Assembly (NCBI RefSeq): GCF_008368715.1
Contig: NZ_SMRS01000009.1
Span: 1 to 64,000, forward strand
DNA length: 64,000 bases
Direction of reading: 5' to 3'
Source: Nitrincola tapanii
GTDB lineage: Bacteria; Pseudomonadota; Gammaproteobacteria; Pseudomonadales; Balneatricaceae
Below the pieces are notes generated by a model. The model did no database searches, was not told the origin of the DNA, and was given only the letters and a program-made list of their open reading frames with translations. Numbering within the stretch: position 1 is the stretch's first letter; each line of letters opens with the position of its first letter. A program made the translations under genes and the position numbers. Shown in pieces: positions 27,206 to 35,021 of the stretch.

Positions 27206-28219
27206 TTAGTGCTCCTGATCTAAACGCGCCAGTTTTAAGCCAAGTTCAGCCATGCGCATGGAGTAACCCCACTCATTGTCGTACCAGGCATAGATTTTGA
27301 CCTGGGTTTGGTTGACCACCAGCGTCGACAGGGCATCAACAATACTGGAGCGCGAATCACCACGGTAATCCACCGACACCAGCGGGCGCTCTTCATAACC
27401 CAGAATCCCTTGGAGTTCGCCCTCTGCGGCTTCTTTTAACAAAGCATTCACCGTTTCGGCATCGGTTGGGGTTTTCACTTCAAACACACAATCGGTGAGT
27501 GAGGCGTTCGCCAGAGGAACACGCACCGCATGACCATTGATGCGTCCAGCCAACTCAGGGAAGATTTCGATAATCGCTTTTGCAGAACCGGTCGTGGTCG
27601 GAATCAAGCTCATGCCACAGGCGCGGGCACGGCGCAGATCCTTATGCGGCGCATCCAGAATCGTTTGTGTATTGGTCAAATCATGGATGGTGGTCATGCT
27701 TGCATGCTGAATGCCGAGCTTTTCGTGGATCACCTTGACCACCGGTGCCAAACAGTTGGTGGTACAGGAGGCGGCGGTCACGATTCGATGTTGCGCCGGA
27801 TCATAAAGATGATCATTCACCCCCATTACGATATTCAGAATGCCGGCTTCTTTAATCGGGGCAGACACCACCACACGCTGCACCCCCTGATCCAGATAGG
27901 CTTGCAAACGCTCGCGGGTTTTCATCTTACCGGAGCACTCAAACACCAGATCACAATTCGACCAATCCGTTGCCACGATCTCTTTTTCGTGGCTGACACG
28001 AATGCGACGGCCTGCAATCAGGATGGCATCCGCTTCGGCCTGAGCCTCTTCACTCCAACGTCCGTGTACGGAGTCAAAATTGAGAAGATGGGCAAGGCTG
28101 GCAGCATCGGCGGCCGGATCGTTGATCTGAACAAACTCAATCTCCGGCCAGTGCCAAGCAGCACGTAACACCAAGCGGCCGATACGGCCAAAACCATTAA
28201 TACCCACTTTGATAGTCAT
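27206..28219 (-). CDS. gapdh: ArsJ-associated glyceraldehyde-3-phosphate dehydrogenase
   Basis: This 337-residue GAPDH has the NAD-binding [10 protein letters not shown] and the catalytic [10 protein letters not shown]. With arsenate as cosubstrate it forms 1-arseno-3-phosphoglycerate for ArsJ to export. It is the first gene of the arsenic run, next to arsJ, and so is unlikely to be the housekeeping glycolytic copy. No arsR gene is present beside it, although arsR commonly precedes such pairs. A PhoB-like box and a short palindrome lie upstream, and phoU ends 77 bp before it on the same strand. Confidence 0.93.
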   Translation of the reverse strand: MTIKVGINGFGRIGRLVLRAAWHWPEIEFVQINDPAADAASLAHLLNFDSVHGRWSEEAQAEADAILIAGRRIRVSHEKEIVATDWSNCDLVFECSGKMKTRERLQAYLDQGVQRVVVSAPIKEAGILNIVMGVNDHLYDPAQHRIVTAASCTTNCLAPVVKVIHEKLGIQHASMTTIHDLTNTQTILDAPHKDLRRARACGMSLIPTTTGSAKAIIEIFPELAGRINGHAVRVPLANASLTDCVFEVKTPTDAETVNALLKEAAEGELQGILGYEERPLVSVDYRGDSRSSIVDALSTLVVNQTQVKIYAWYDNEWGYSMRMAELGLKLARLDQEH

Positions 28220-28235
28220 AGGTCACCTCAGCAAA

Positions 28236-28257
28236 CATATATGAAATTCATTATATG
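28236..28257 (-). promoter_or_regulatory. AT-rich imperfect palindrome upstream of gapdh-arsJ, candidate operator
   Basis: A 22-bp element with outer arms CATATA/TATATG and a perfect inner ATGAA-a-TTCAT repeat sits 17 bp before the gapdh start, between the predicted -10 and the start codon. It also contains TATAAT on the minus strand. The AT-rich dyad resembles ArsR/SmtB-family operators in style, but no such regulator gene is nearby. Confidence 0.35.
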
Positions 28258-28259
28258 GT

Positions 28260-28293
28260 AGTTTAGCGACCTAAGATGACAAGTCTATGACAA
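28260..28293 (-). promoter_or_regulatory. Candidate PhoB box and -10 upstream of gapdh-arsJ
   Basis: On the minus strand two identical TTGTCAT half-sites (28293-28287 and 28282-28276), four bases apart, match 12 of 14 positions of the PhoB box, as good as the pst boxes. A -10-like TAAACT (28265-28260) lies at the same distance as in the second pst promoter. The box sits between the phoU stop codon and gapdh. Confidence 0.65.
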
Positions 28294-28296
28294 AGT

Positions 28297-29016
28297 TTAG
28301 CGGCCCTGCACGATCGCCTCGATCTGTGCATCATCGATATGCCGCACATCACGCCCTTTTACAAAGTAGATGGTGTATTCACACACATTACGCGCATGAT
28401 CTCCAATCCGCTCAATCGCGCGTCCAACCCAAGTCATCTCAACAATGCGGGTAATGTTGCGCGGATCTTCCATCATATAAGTCATGTTCTGGCGCAGAAT
28501 CGACTCATAATCACTGTCAATCGCCTTGTCTTGTAAAGCGACCTGCAAAGCTTCCTGAGCATCATGGTTACGAAACGCAGTCATGGCATCCTGCAACATA
28601 CGCACTACACGTGTGCCCATCATTTCAAACTCAGGGAAAGCACGATCCGCTTCAGCACCCGCTTCCGCCGCTTTAATGGCGCTGCGCGCGATACGTTTTG
28701 CCTGATCACCGATGCGCTCGAGATCCTTGATGGTTTTGATCGCAGCGATCACGGCTCGCAGATCACCTGCTGTGGGCTGACGACGCACCAACACCTGAAC
28801 ACAATGCTCATCGATTTTGACTTCGAGGTGATTCACCTCATCGTCCTTGCTGATCACCGCTCGCGCCATGTCCGCATCGGTGTGGATAAAGGCATAGATC
28901 GCCTTTTCCACCTGATGTGTCACCAGGCTGCCCATATCCAGCACTTTATTCACGATTTCATTCATATCGGCATCAAATGCCTGCGAAGTGTGCCCATCCA
29001 CACGGGAAGTATTCAT
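28297..29016 (-). CDS. phoU: Phosphate transport system regulator PhoU (copy 1)
   Basis: PhoU links the Pst transporter to the PhoR kinase and represses the Pho response when phosphate is plentiful. The 239-residue protein has two helical-bundle halves with the characteristic IKTIKDLERIGDQAKRIA and WVGRAIERIGDHARNVCEY repeats. It is the last gene of the minus-strand pstSCAB-phoU operon, 20 bp after pstB. A second copy lies in the divergent operon at 39843-40607. Confidence 0.95.
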   Translation of the reverse strand: MNTSRVDGHTSQAFDADMNEIVNKVLDMGSLVTHQVEKAIYAFIHTDADMARAVISKDDEVNHLEVKIDEHCVQVLVRRQPTAGDLRAVIAAIKTIKDLERIGDQAKRIARSAIKAAEAGAEADRAFPEFEMMGTRVVRMLQDAMTAFRNHDAQEALQVALQDKAIDSDYESILRQNMTYMMEDPRNITRIVEMTWVGRAIERIGDHARNVCEYTIYFVKGRDVRHIDDAQIEAIVQGR

Positions 29017-29036
29017 AGTCTCTGCCCTATTTATTT

Positions 29037-29885
29037 TTAACCGAAGCGCCCAGTGATGTAGTCTTCTGTGCGGGTATCCTGAGGGTTAGTAAAGATTTCA
29101 CGCGTTGCACTCAACTCAACCAAATTGCCGAGATGGAAAAAGGCGGTACGATCGGAAACACGTGCGGCCTGCTGCATGTTGTGCGTGACGATGGCGATGG
29201 TGTAGCTACCTTTTAACTCGTCGATTAACTCTTCGATGATGGTGGTCGCAATCGGATCCAGTGCGGAGCAAGGCTCATCCATCAAAATCACTTCTGGGCT
29301 GACCGCAATCGCACGTGCAATACACAAACGCTGCTGCTGACCACCGGAAAGGCCCGTACCCGGTGCATCCAAGCGATCCTTCACTTCATTCCATAAGCCT
29401 GCACGACGCAAGCTCGACTCAACAATCTCTTCGAGATCGGTTTTGTTGTCGACCAAACCATGCAGGCGTGGGCCATAGGCGATATTCTCAAAGATCGATT
29501 TTGGGAAGGGGTTCGGTTTCTGGAACACCATGCCCACCTGAGCACGCAACTGCACAACATCCAGAGAAGGATCGTAAATATCTTGATCATCCAGCGTGAC
29601 TTTCCCAGTGACGCGTGCGCTGTCGATGGTGTCATTCATACGATTCAAACAGCGCAAGAAGGTCGATTTACCACAACCGGAAGGACCGATAAACGCCACC
29701 ACCTCATTCTCATAGATATCCATATTGATACCATGCAGAGCTTCGCTGGCGCCGTAAAACACCTTGACGTCGCGCGCGCTCATTTTGATATTGCCCTGAG
29801 GTAAGGCCTGGCTGTCTGCGCTTTCTGGCAGAGTGACTTTTAAAGTATTCATAGAAGGCTGTCCCATATTCATTTCGCTCACCAA
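29037..29885 (-). CDS. pstB: Phosphate ABC transporter ATP-binding protein PstB (copy 1)
   Basis: This is the ATPase of the high-affinity phosphate importer. The 282-residue protein has Walker [10 protein letters not shown], signature LSGGQQQRL and Walker [13 protein letters not shown], and the family end [10 protein letters not shown]. The GTG start overlaps pstA by seven bases; in-frame ATG codons 12 and 18 bases later are alternatives. Confidence 0.95.
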   Translation of the reverse strand: MVSEMNMGQPSMNTLKVTLPESADSQALPQGNIKMSARDVKVFYGASEALHGINMDIYENEVVAFIGPSGCGKSTFLRCLNRMNDTIDSARVTGKVTLDDQDIYDPSLDVVQLRAQVGMVFQKPNPFPKSIFENIAYGPRLHGLVDNKTDLEEIVESSLRRAGLWNEVKDRLDAPGTGLSGGQQQRLCIARAIAVSPEVILMDEPCSALDPIATTIIEELIDELKGSYTIAIVTHNMQQAARVSDRTAFFHLGNLVELSATREIFTNPQDTRTEDYITGRFG

Positions 29886-31258
29886 CGGGTTTCAAATTTC
29901 TTGCGCAACCAGATGGCCAGCGCGTTCAACGTAATCATCAACGCCAGCAGCACGATGATCGCTGCCGAGGTACGCGCTTCGAAGAAATTACGCAGTTCAT
30001 TGCCCTGCCACAGATAGATCTGTACCGGCAGCGCGGTGGATTGTTCAAAAGGCGTGGCCGGTACACTCGCCACAAAAGAGCTCATACCAATCAACAACAA
30101 AGGCGCGGTTTCACCTAAAGCCTGAGCCACCCCCAGAATCGCACCGGTGAGAATGCCCGGAATCGCCAGAGGTAAAACATGGTGAAACACAGATTGCACC
30201 TTCGAAGCCCCTATGCCCAAAGCCGCCTGGCGGATCGAGGGTGGAATCGCTTTTAAGGTGGAGCGTGTGGCAATAATCACGGTCGGCAGTGTCATTAAGG
30301 ACAAAACCAAACCGCCGACAAGTGGAGCCGACAGCGGCATTTTGAACCAGAGAATAAAGACCGAAGCCCCCAGCAGACCAAACACGATTGAAGGCACCGC
30401 CGCGAGGTTGTTGATATTGACCTCGATCAGATCGGTCAGCTTATTCTTCGGCGCAAACTCCTCAAGATAGATGGCGGAAGCCACACCCACAGGCACCGCC
30501 AGGAACATCACGATCAACATCATCATAAGTGAGCCCATAAACGCACCCGCCAAACCCGCAGACGCCAAGGAGCTGCGTGAATCTGGATTCATAAAGAGCG
30601 CGGTACTGAACTTACTCTTGATTACTCCGCGCGCTTGCAACTCATCGACCCAAGCTCGCGTACGGGCACTCAACTGCTGCTGTGCATCCGGCAAATTACG
30701 ATCGATATTGCCTTTCATCCAAACATCAACGTTGGCATCGGCGAGCAGATCCAAGGTGAGCGTTTGACCGATAATGCTTGGATCTTTTTCTACCAGACCA
30801 CGCAGCGCAAAGCGCTCACCGCTGGTCACCAAACGCAAGGCATCGCGTTGATACTCAGGCGCTTCTGGGATTTCGCGCGCTAAGGAATCGAGGATAATAC
30901 GATTAAAGTTCACAAAACCCAGCTGAGTTTGCCAAGCCAGGTAACGCTGCTGAAACGCACCTTCGCTTTCATCACTGCGCTTCTCCGGTTTTGGATCAAT
31001 ACGAATCACCTCCGGATCAAAATACACCTGCAGTGTCAGCGTCGCTTGCCAGAAAGCCGGTAAGCCTTTCGACAAGATGGTGAAAAACAGCAGGGTGACA
31101 AAGGCTAAGGCCGTCACCACTGCCGCCATTCCCATGCCTTTAAAACGTTTTTCCTGAGCATGGCGACGCTTCAAAGACGCTTTCACACGTTGCTGCATGC
31201 GATCACGCTTTTGCGCCAAATCCAACTGATCTTCCGGCATCATGTTTGTTGTCTTCAT
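29879..31258 (-). CDS. pstA: Phosphate ABC transporter permease PstA (copy 1)
   Basis: PstA is one of the two phosphate permease subunits. The 459-residue protein is longer than E. coli PstA (about 296). One membrane helix near residues 47-70 is followed by a polar periplasmic insertion of about 165 residues and then the six-helix permease core, with the EAA loop [25 protein letters not shown] (shown here from about residue 361). It sits three bases after pstC and overlaps pstB. Confidence 0.93.
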   Translation of the reverse strand: MKTTNMMPEDQLDLAQKRDRMQQRVKASLKRRHAQEKRFKGMGMAAVVTALAFVTLLFFTILSKGLPAFWQATLTLQVYFDPEVIRIDPKPEKRSDESEGAFQQRYLAWQTQLGFVNFNRIILDSLAREIPEAPEYQRDALRLVTSGERFALRGLVEKDPSIIGQTLTLDLLADANVDVWMKGNIDRNLPDAQQQLSARTRAWVDELQARGVIKSKFSTALFMNPDSRSSLASAGLAGAFMGSLMMMLIVMFLAVPVGVASAIYLEEFAPKNKLTDLIEVNINNLAAVPSIVFGLLGASVFILWFKMPLSAPLVGGLVLSLMTLPTVIIATRSTLKAIPPSIRQAALGIGASKVQSVFHHVLPLAIPGILTGAILGVAQALGETAPLLLIGMSSFVASVPATPFEQSTALPVQIYLWQGNELRNFFEARTSAAIIVLLALMITLNALAIWLRKKFETRW

Positions 31259-31261
31259 AAC

Positions 31262-32647
31262 TTACTCGTACTGTTCACGATATTTACGGACGATCACCAA
31301 AGCGACCACATTCAGCAACAAGGTGATGACAAACAGCGTCAAACCTAAAGCAAAGGCCACTAGAGACTGCGGACTCGCAAAATCGAGATCGCCGGTCAGC
31401 TGATTGACGATGGTTACTGTCATGGTGGAGACCGCTTCAAAGGGATTAGCGGTTAACACCGGGCTGTTGCCCGCCGCCAAGACCACAATCATGGTTTCCC
31501 CAATAGCACGACTGGCCGCCAGGAGGATGGCACCGACGATACCCGGCAAAGCTGCCGGTAATACCACCTTGCGGATGGTTTCAGATTTGGTAGCGCCCAA
31601 TCCCAAAGAGCCATCACGCAGAGACTTAGGCACCTGAGTGATAATGTCGTCAGACAAAGAGGAGATAAACGGGATGATCATAATCCCCATCACCAAACCG
31701 GCGGTGATGGCTGAGGTGGCACGAATCTCTAAACCCAGGCTAGCACCAAAGTTGGCCAGGAAAGGCCCCACTGTGATCAAGGCGAAAAAGCCATAAACGA
31801 TGGTCGGAATACCGGCCAGCACTTCAATGATCGGTTTCGCCACCGCACGTACACGATCCGAAGCGTATTCAGATAGAAAAATAGCTGCCATCAAACCCAC
31901 GGGTACCGCTACTGCCAGAGCGATTAAAGCGATCATCATCGTACCCCAAAGCAAGGGCAACATACCGAAGCCTGTCTGGCCATCTGTACCGACTGTGGAG
32001 AAACGTGGATTCCAGGTGGTGCCAAAGAAGAAATCCATAGGGCTAACAAACGAGAAGAAGCGCATGGCTTCACCGATCATCGAGAGCACGATGCCGATCG
32101 TGGTCAAAATAGCCACCGCCGAACAGGCGACCAACAAAACGCGTACGGCTTGCTCAACTTGATTGCGCGCACGTAATAAAGGATGGATACGTTTACGGGT
32201 CCAGACCAACGCAGTCGCGGCAACAGACGCCATTAAAGCGATCATCAACATCTGGCTGATGCTACGAAGTTCAGCCATGTAACGTGCGGCGTTGAGTTCA
32301 TAAGCAGCCGCTTCTTCGATCAAACCAAAACCACCGGAAAGGTTATGAATGCGGCGCAATAGAATTCGGACATCATTTTCGGTTGCTGGCATCATTTCAG
32401 GCGGCAACTGTGCCAGCACCATAGATTCGATGATGCCTGGTTGAAAAAGGCTCCAAACAGCAAAGATCAAAGCAGCAGGCACGCCCACCCAAAGGGCAAC
32501 TAACATCGCATGATAGGTCGGACGCGAATGCATCTTTACGCCTGTTCCCGAGGTCGTCGCGGCCACTCCTTTACTGCGAACTAAGCCCAACTGATAAGCA
32601 ATCGCCATCAGCCCTAGCAATAGTGTGATCAGCAGCATGTTACTCAT
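31262..32647 (-). CDS. pstC: Phosphate ABC transporter permease PstC (copy 1)
   Basis: This is the second permease subunit of the importer. The 461-residue protein has an extra N-terminal region with membrane segments and a polar loop before the permease core (about residue 200 onward). The EAA coupling loop reads DGSLGLGATKSETIRKVVLP. The ATG at 32647 follows GGAGCG by six bases; a start 11 codons earlier lacks such a site. It is separated from pstS by a hairpin. Confidence 0.93.
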   Translation of the reverse strand: MSNMLLITLLLGLMAIAYQLGLVRSKGVAATTSGTGVKMHSRPTYHAMLVALWVGVPAALIFAVWSLFQPGIIESMVLAQLPPEMMPATENDVRILLRRIHNLSGGFGLIEEAAAYELNAARYMAELRSISQMLMIALMASVAATALVWTRKRIHPLLRARNQVEQAVRVLLVACSAVAILTTIGIVLSMIGEAMRFFSFVSPMDFFFGTTWNPRFSTVGTDGQTGFGMLPLLWGTMMIALIALAVAVPVGLMAAIFLSEYASDRVRAVAKPIIEVLAGIPTIVYGFFALITVGPFLANFGASLGLEIRATSAITAGLVMGIMIIPFISSLSDDIITQVPKSLRDGSLGLGATKSETIRKVVLPAALPGIVGAILLAASRAIGETMIVVLAAGNSPVLTANPFEAVSTMTVTIVNQLTGDLDFASPQSLVAFALGLTLFVITLLLNVVALVIVRKYREQYE

Positions 32648-32681
32648 ATTCGCTCCAGCGTATATCTTGCAGATAAGCAAA

Positions 32682-32711
32682 AACCGGGGATGCGCTTGCA
32701 GAGCCCCGGTT
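32682..32711 (-). terminator. Intercistronic hairpin between pstS and pstC
   Basis: On the minus strand AACCGGGG and CCCCGGTT (32711-32704 and 32689-32682) form a perfect 8-bp stem with a 14-base loop, followed by TTT. It lies after pstS and before pstC and could partly terminate transcription or protect the pstS mRNA, raising PstS relative to the membrane subunits. Confidence 0.6.
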
Positions 32712-32731
32712 CACTTCTCAAGCCAGTTGCC

Positions 32732-33757
32732 TTATGGCATCAAAGTGCGCGACTGCACAGCAGAGATAACTTCAGCACGCTCCTCATCACCCATCGGAAT
32801 CAAACCGGCGGCTTCCAGCGGGCTACCCATGCCACCAATCTCTTCGCTCATGAAGAACTGGGCATATTCCAGCAGACCTGGGATGACACCTACGTGGGCA
32901 TTTTTGATATAGAAATAGAGTGGACGCGAAACAGGGTATTCACCCGAAGAGATGGTTTCCAAACTTGGAACCACATCATCCACGGTCGCAACCTGCAGAC
33001 GGTCACGGTTCTGATCATAGAAGCTCAGACCAAAGACACCCAAGGCATCACGCTGAGCATCCAAACGTGCCAGAGTCTCGGTGTAGTCACCTGCGATCTC
33101 AACCACACGACCATCGGTACGGATGGCGTTACAGAAGTTGGTCTTAGCTTCACCTTCCATAGCTTTCACTTCCGCGAAGCTTTCGCAACCTGGGTGAACC
33201 ACTTTTTCTTCGTAAACTTCACGCGTACCGTGGTTAGAACCTGGAATCACCAGCACGATTTCCTGATCTGGCAGGCTGCTGTCGATCTGTGACCAACGGG
33301 TATAAGGGTTAGCAACCATCTGGCCATTCTGCGGAATCTGGGCAGCACCCGCCAGGAAGACATGCTTAGGTGTCAGAGCAAACTTGCCGCTATCGGCGCG
33401 GGAAGCGAAGACAATACCGTCGTAACCAAATTTCACTTCGATCACTTCTGTCACACCATTCGCACGGCAGCTTTCCAGCTCATTTGGACGAATAGCACGC
33501 GAAGAGTTGGCGATATCGATGGTGTTCGCACCCACACCCTGACAGAACTGACGCAGACCACCGCCGGAGCCACCTGAACCCACAACCGGAGTTTTGAACT
33601 GTGGGAAGGAGTTGCCGAACTCTTCCGCTACGATAGAGGAGAAAGGCAGAACAGTTGAAGAACCTGCGATCTGGATGGTATCACGCGCCATGGCAGGAGC
33701 CGCTACGGCCAGACCAGCAGACATGGCCAGGGCAAGTGCTGTGTTACGGAATTTCAT
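32732..33757 (-). CDS. pstS: Phosphate-binding periplasmic protein PstS (copy 1)
   Basis: This protein binds phosphate in the periplasm and delivers it to PstCA. The 341-residue precursor has a signal peptide (MKFRNTALALAMSAGLAVA, ending AMA) and the mature start DTIQIAGSSTVLPFS. The phosphate loop GSGGSGGGLRQF and IDIANSSRAI are characteristic. The ATG at 33757 has GAGGAT upstream. It leads the minus-strand operon, controlled by a PhoB-like box at 33876-33893. Confidence 0.95.
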   Translation of the reverse strand: MKFRNTALALAMSAGLAVAAPAMARDTIQIAGSSTVLPFSSIVAEEFGNSFPQFKTPVVGSGGSGGGLRQFCQGVGANTIDIANSSRAIRPNELESCRANGVTEVIEVKFGYDGIVFASRADSGKFALTPKHVFLAGAAQIPQNGQMVANPYTRWSQIDSSLPDQEIVLVIPGSNHGTREVYEEKVVHPGCESFAEVKAMEGEAKTNFCNAIRTDGRVVEIAGDYTETLARLDAQRDALGVFGLSFYDQNRDRLQVATVDDVVPSLETISSGEYPVSRPLYFYIKNAHVGVIPGLLEYAQFFMSEEIGGMGSPLEAAGLIPMGDEERAEVISAVQSRTLMP

Positions 33758-33875
33758 GGATAGATCCTCGTCAGTTTGAAGTACACGACCGGCTCGCATC
33801 GAGCAGAAATACTCGGTCGCGTGAGCCTACGCTGCGCAGTTTGACGAGAAAATGTGTCAAGCAGATGAATGCTCT

Positions 33876-33893
33876 ATGACAATATGATGACAA
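33876..33893 (-). promoter_or_regulatory. PhoB box of the minus-strand pst operon
   Basis: On the minus strand two TTGTCAT half-sites (33893-33887, 33882-33876) separated by CATA match 12 of 14 consensus positions. No strong -10 could be picked downstream. The leader to the pstS start is about 118 bp. Confidence 0.7.
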
Positions 33894-33918
33894 ACTCACC
33901 CTAGGGTTTATCTTGGAT

Positions 33919-33952
33919 TTGTCATCTTTTTGTCATCAAAACGTCATATTAT
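33919..33952 (+). promoter_or_regulatory. PhoB box (three half-sites) and -10 of the plus-strand pst operon
   Basis: Three 7-mers at an 11-bp period, TTGTCAT (33919-33925), TTGTCAT (33930-33936) and ACGTCAT (33941-33947), are followed by a -10-like TATTAT (33947-33952). It lies only 25 bp from the oppositely oriented box of the first pst operon, so PhoB may bind both together. Confidence 0.75.
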
Positions 33953-33972
33953 GCTCGATTAGAAATCCATCT

Positions 33973-35019
33973 ATGAGTGAGGCCATGCACAGAGCATTGC
34001 GGGGACACTCCCCTTGTTTAAGTCGAATCCAGGCGCGGCTGAAATGGCTGCGGCTCGGTGCTTGGCGGCTGTCTTCTATGCTTCTCTTGAGCTTGAGCAG
34101 CCTTTCTTTGGCCCAGGCTGCCCAGGATCAACACCCAGACTACAGCGCACGACCGGGTGTCAGCGGCTCGCTTTCATCGATGGGTTCAGAAACCCTGAAT
34201 AGTCTGATGACACTCTGGGCGGAGCATTTTCAATCCTATTATCCAGGGATCAACCTACAGCTACAGGGTTTTGGTTCCTCAACCGGCGCCCCTGCACTCA
34301 CCGAAGGCACGGCGCTTTTTGCACCCATGAGTCGGGCGATGCGCCCTTCAGAAATCAGTCGTTTTGAACAGCGCTACGGTTATCCTCCGCTGGCCTTGCC
34401 AATTGCGATCGATCTGGTCGCTGTTTTTGTCCATCGCCACAATCCTTTGCAACAGATTACCCTGGCTGAGCTGGATGCCATCTTCTCGGAAAATCGTTTC
34501 CAGGGTTATCCACAGGCGATTACCCACTGGGGACAACTCGGTTTAGACGCGCCTTGGCAGACACGTAAGATTACGCGCTTCAGTCGTAACGCCGTTTCTG
34601 GCACCTATGGTTACTTCAAAGAGAAGGTGCTGCTCGGTGGAGATTTTCGTGCTCAGGTGAATGAACAGCCGGGTTCTTCCTCCGTGGTGTTAGGGGTTGG
34701 CCGTGCGCTGAACGGTATCGGTTACTCGGGCATCGGCTTTCGTAACCCTGCCGTCAAAACCCTGGCTTTGGCGCTGAGCCCTGAACATCCTTATGCTGAG
34801 CCGAGCGCTGAAAATGTCGTGAATGGACACTATCCCTTAGCCCGCTATCTCTATCTTTATGTGAATAAACCGCCACAGGGACAGTTAGATCCTTTGCAAC
34901 GTGAATTCATCCGCTTTATTTACTCAAAACAAGGCCAAGCCTTGGTTGAACAGGAGGGGTATCTGCCCCTGCCTGCGGAACTCAGCGCACGTCTTCGGCA
35001 TGAATTGGAGTTGGACTGA
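33973..35019 (+). CDS. PstS-like phosphate-binding protein (copy 2)
   Basis: This is a substrate-binding protein of the PstS type, about 348 residues with an N-terminal hydrophobic segment (about residues 33-48, ending AQA). It shows the phosphate-loop-like SLSSMGSETLNSLM and LQGFGSSTGAPAL. It differs clearly from copy 1 and resembles the Pseudomonas-type PstS encoded with enlarged PstC/PstA. Start positions 33973 and 33985 are both possible; neither has a strong ribosome-binding site. Pho-controlled by position, it is followed by pstC two bases later. Confidence 0.88.
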   Translation: MSEAMHRALRGHSPCLSRIQARLKWLRLGAWRLSSMLLLSLSSLSLAQAAQDQHPDYSARPGVSGSLSSMGSETLNSLMTLWAEHFQSYYPGINLQLQGFGSSTGAPALTEGTALFAPMSRAMRPSEISRFEQRYGYPPLALPIAIDLVAVFVHRHNPLQQITLAELDAIFSENRFQGYPQAITHWGQLGLDAPWQTRKITRFSRNAVSGTYGYFKEKVLLGGDFRAQVNEQPGSSSVVLGVGRALNGIGYSGIGFRNPAVKTLALALSPEHPYAEPSAENVVNGHYPLARYLYLYVNKPPQGQLDPLQREFIRFIYSKQGQALVEQEGYLPLPAELSARLRHELELD

Positions 35020-35021
35020 GC

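Noticed and set aside
27530-28168. Long open frame (212 codons) on the strand opposite gapdh
   Set aside because: It lies wholly inside a clear GAPDH gene, has no family features, and is a by-product of codon bias.
28564-29040. Open frame of 158 codons opposite phoU
   Set aside because: His/Ile-rich nonsense-like translation entirely within phoU; no ribosome-binding site or family pattern.
33855-33860. TTGACA on the minus strand as the main pstS -35 box
   Set aside because: No acceptable -10 lies 16-18 bp downstream, and the PhoB box is the more likely activating element.
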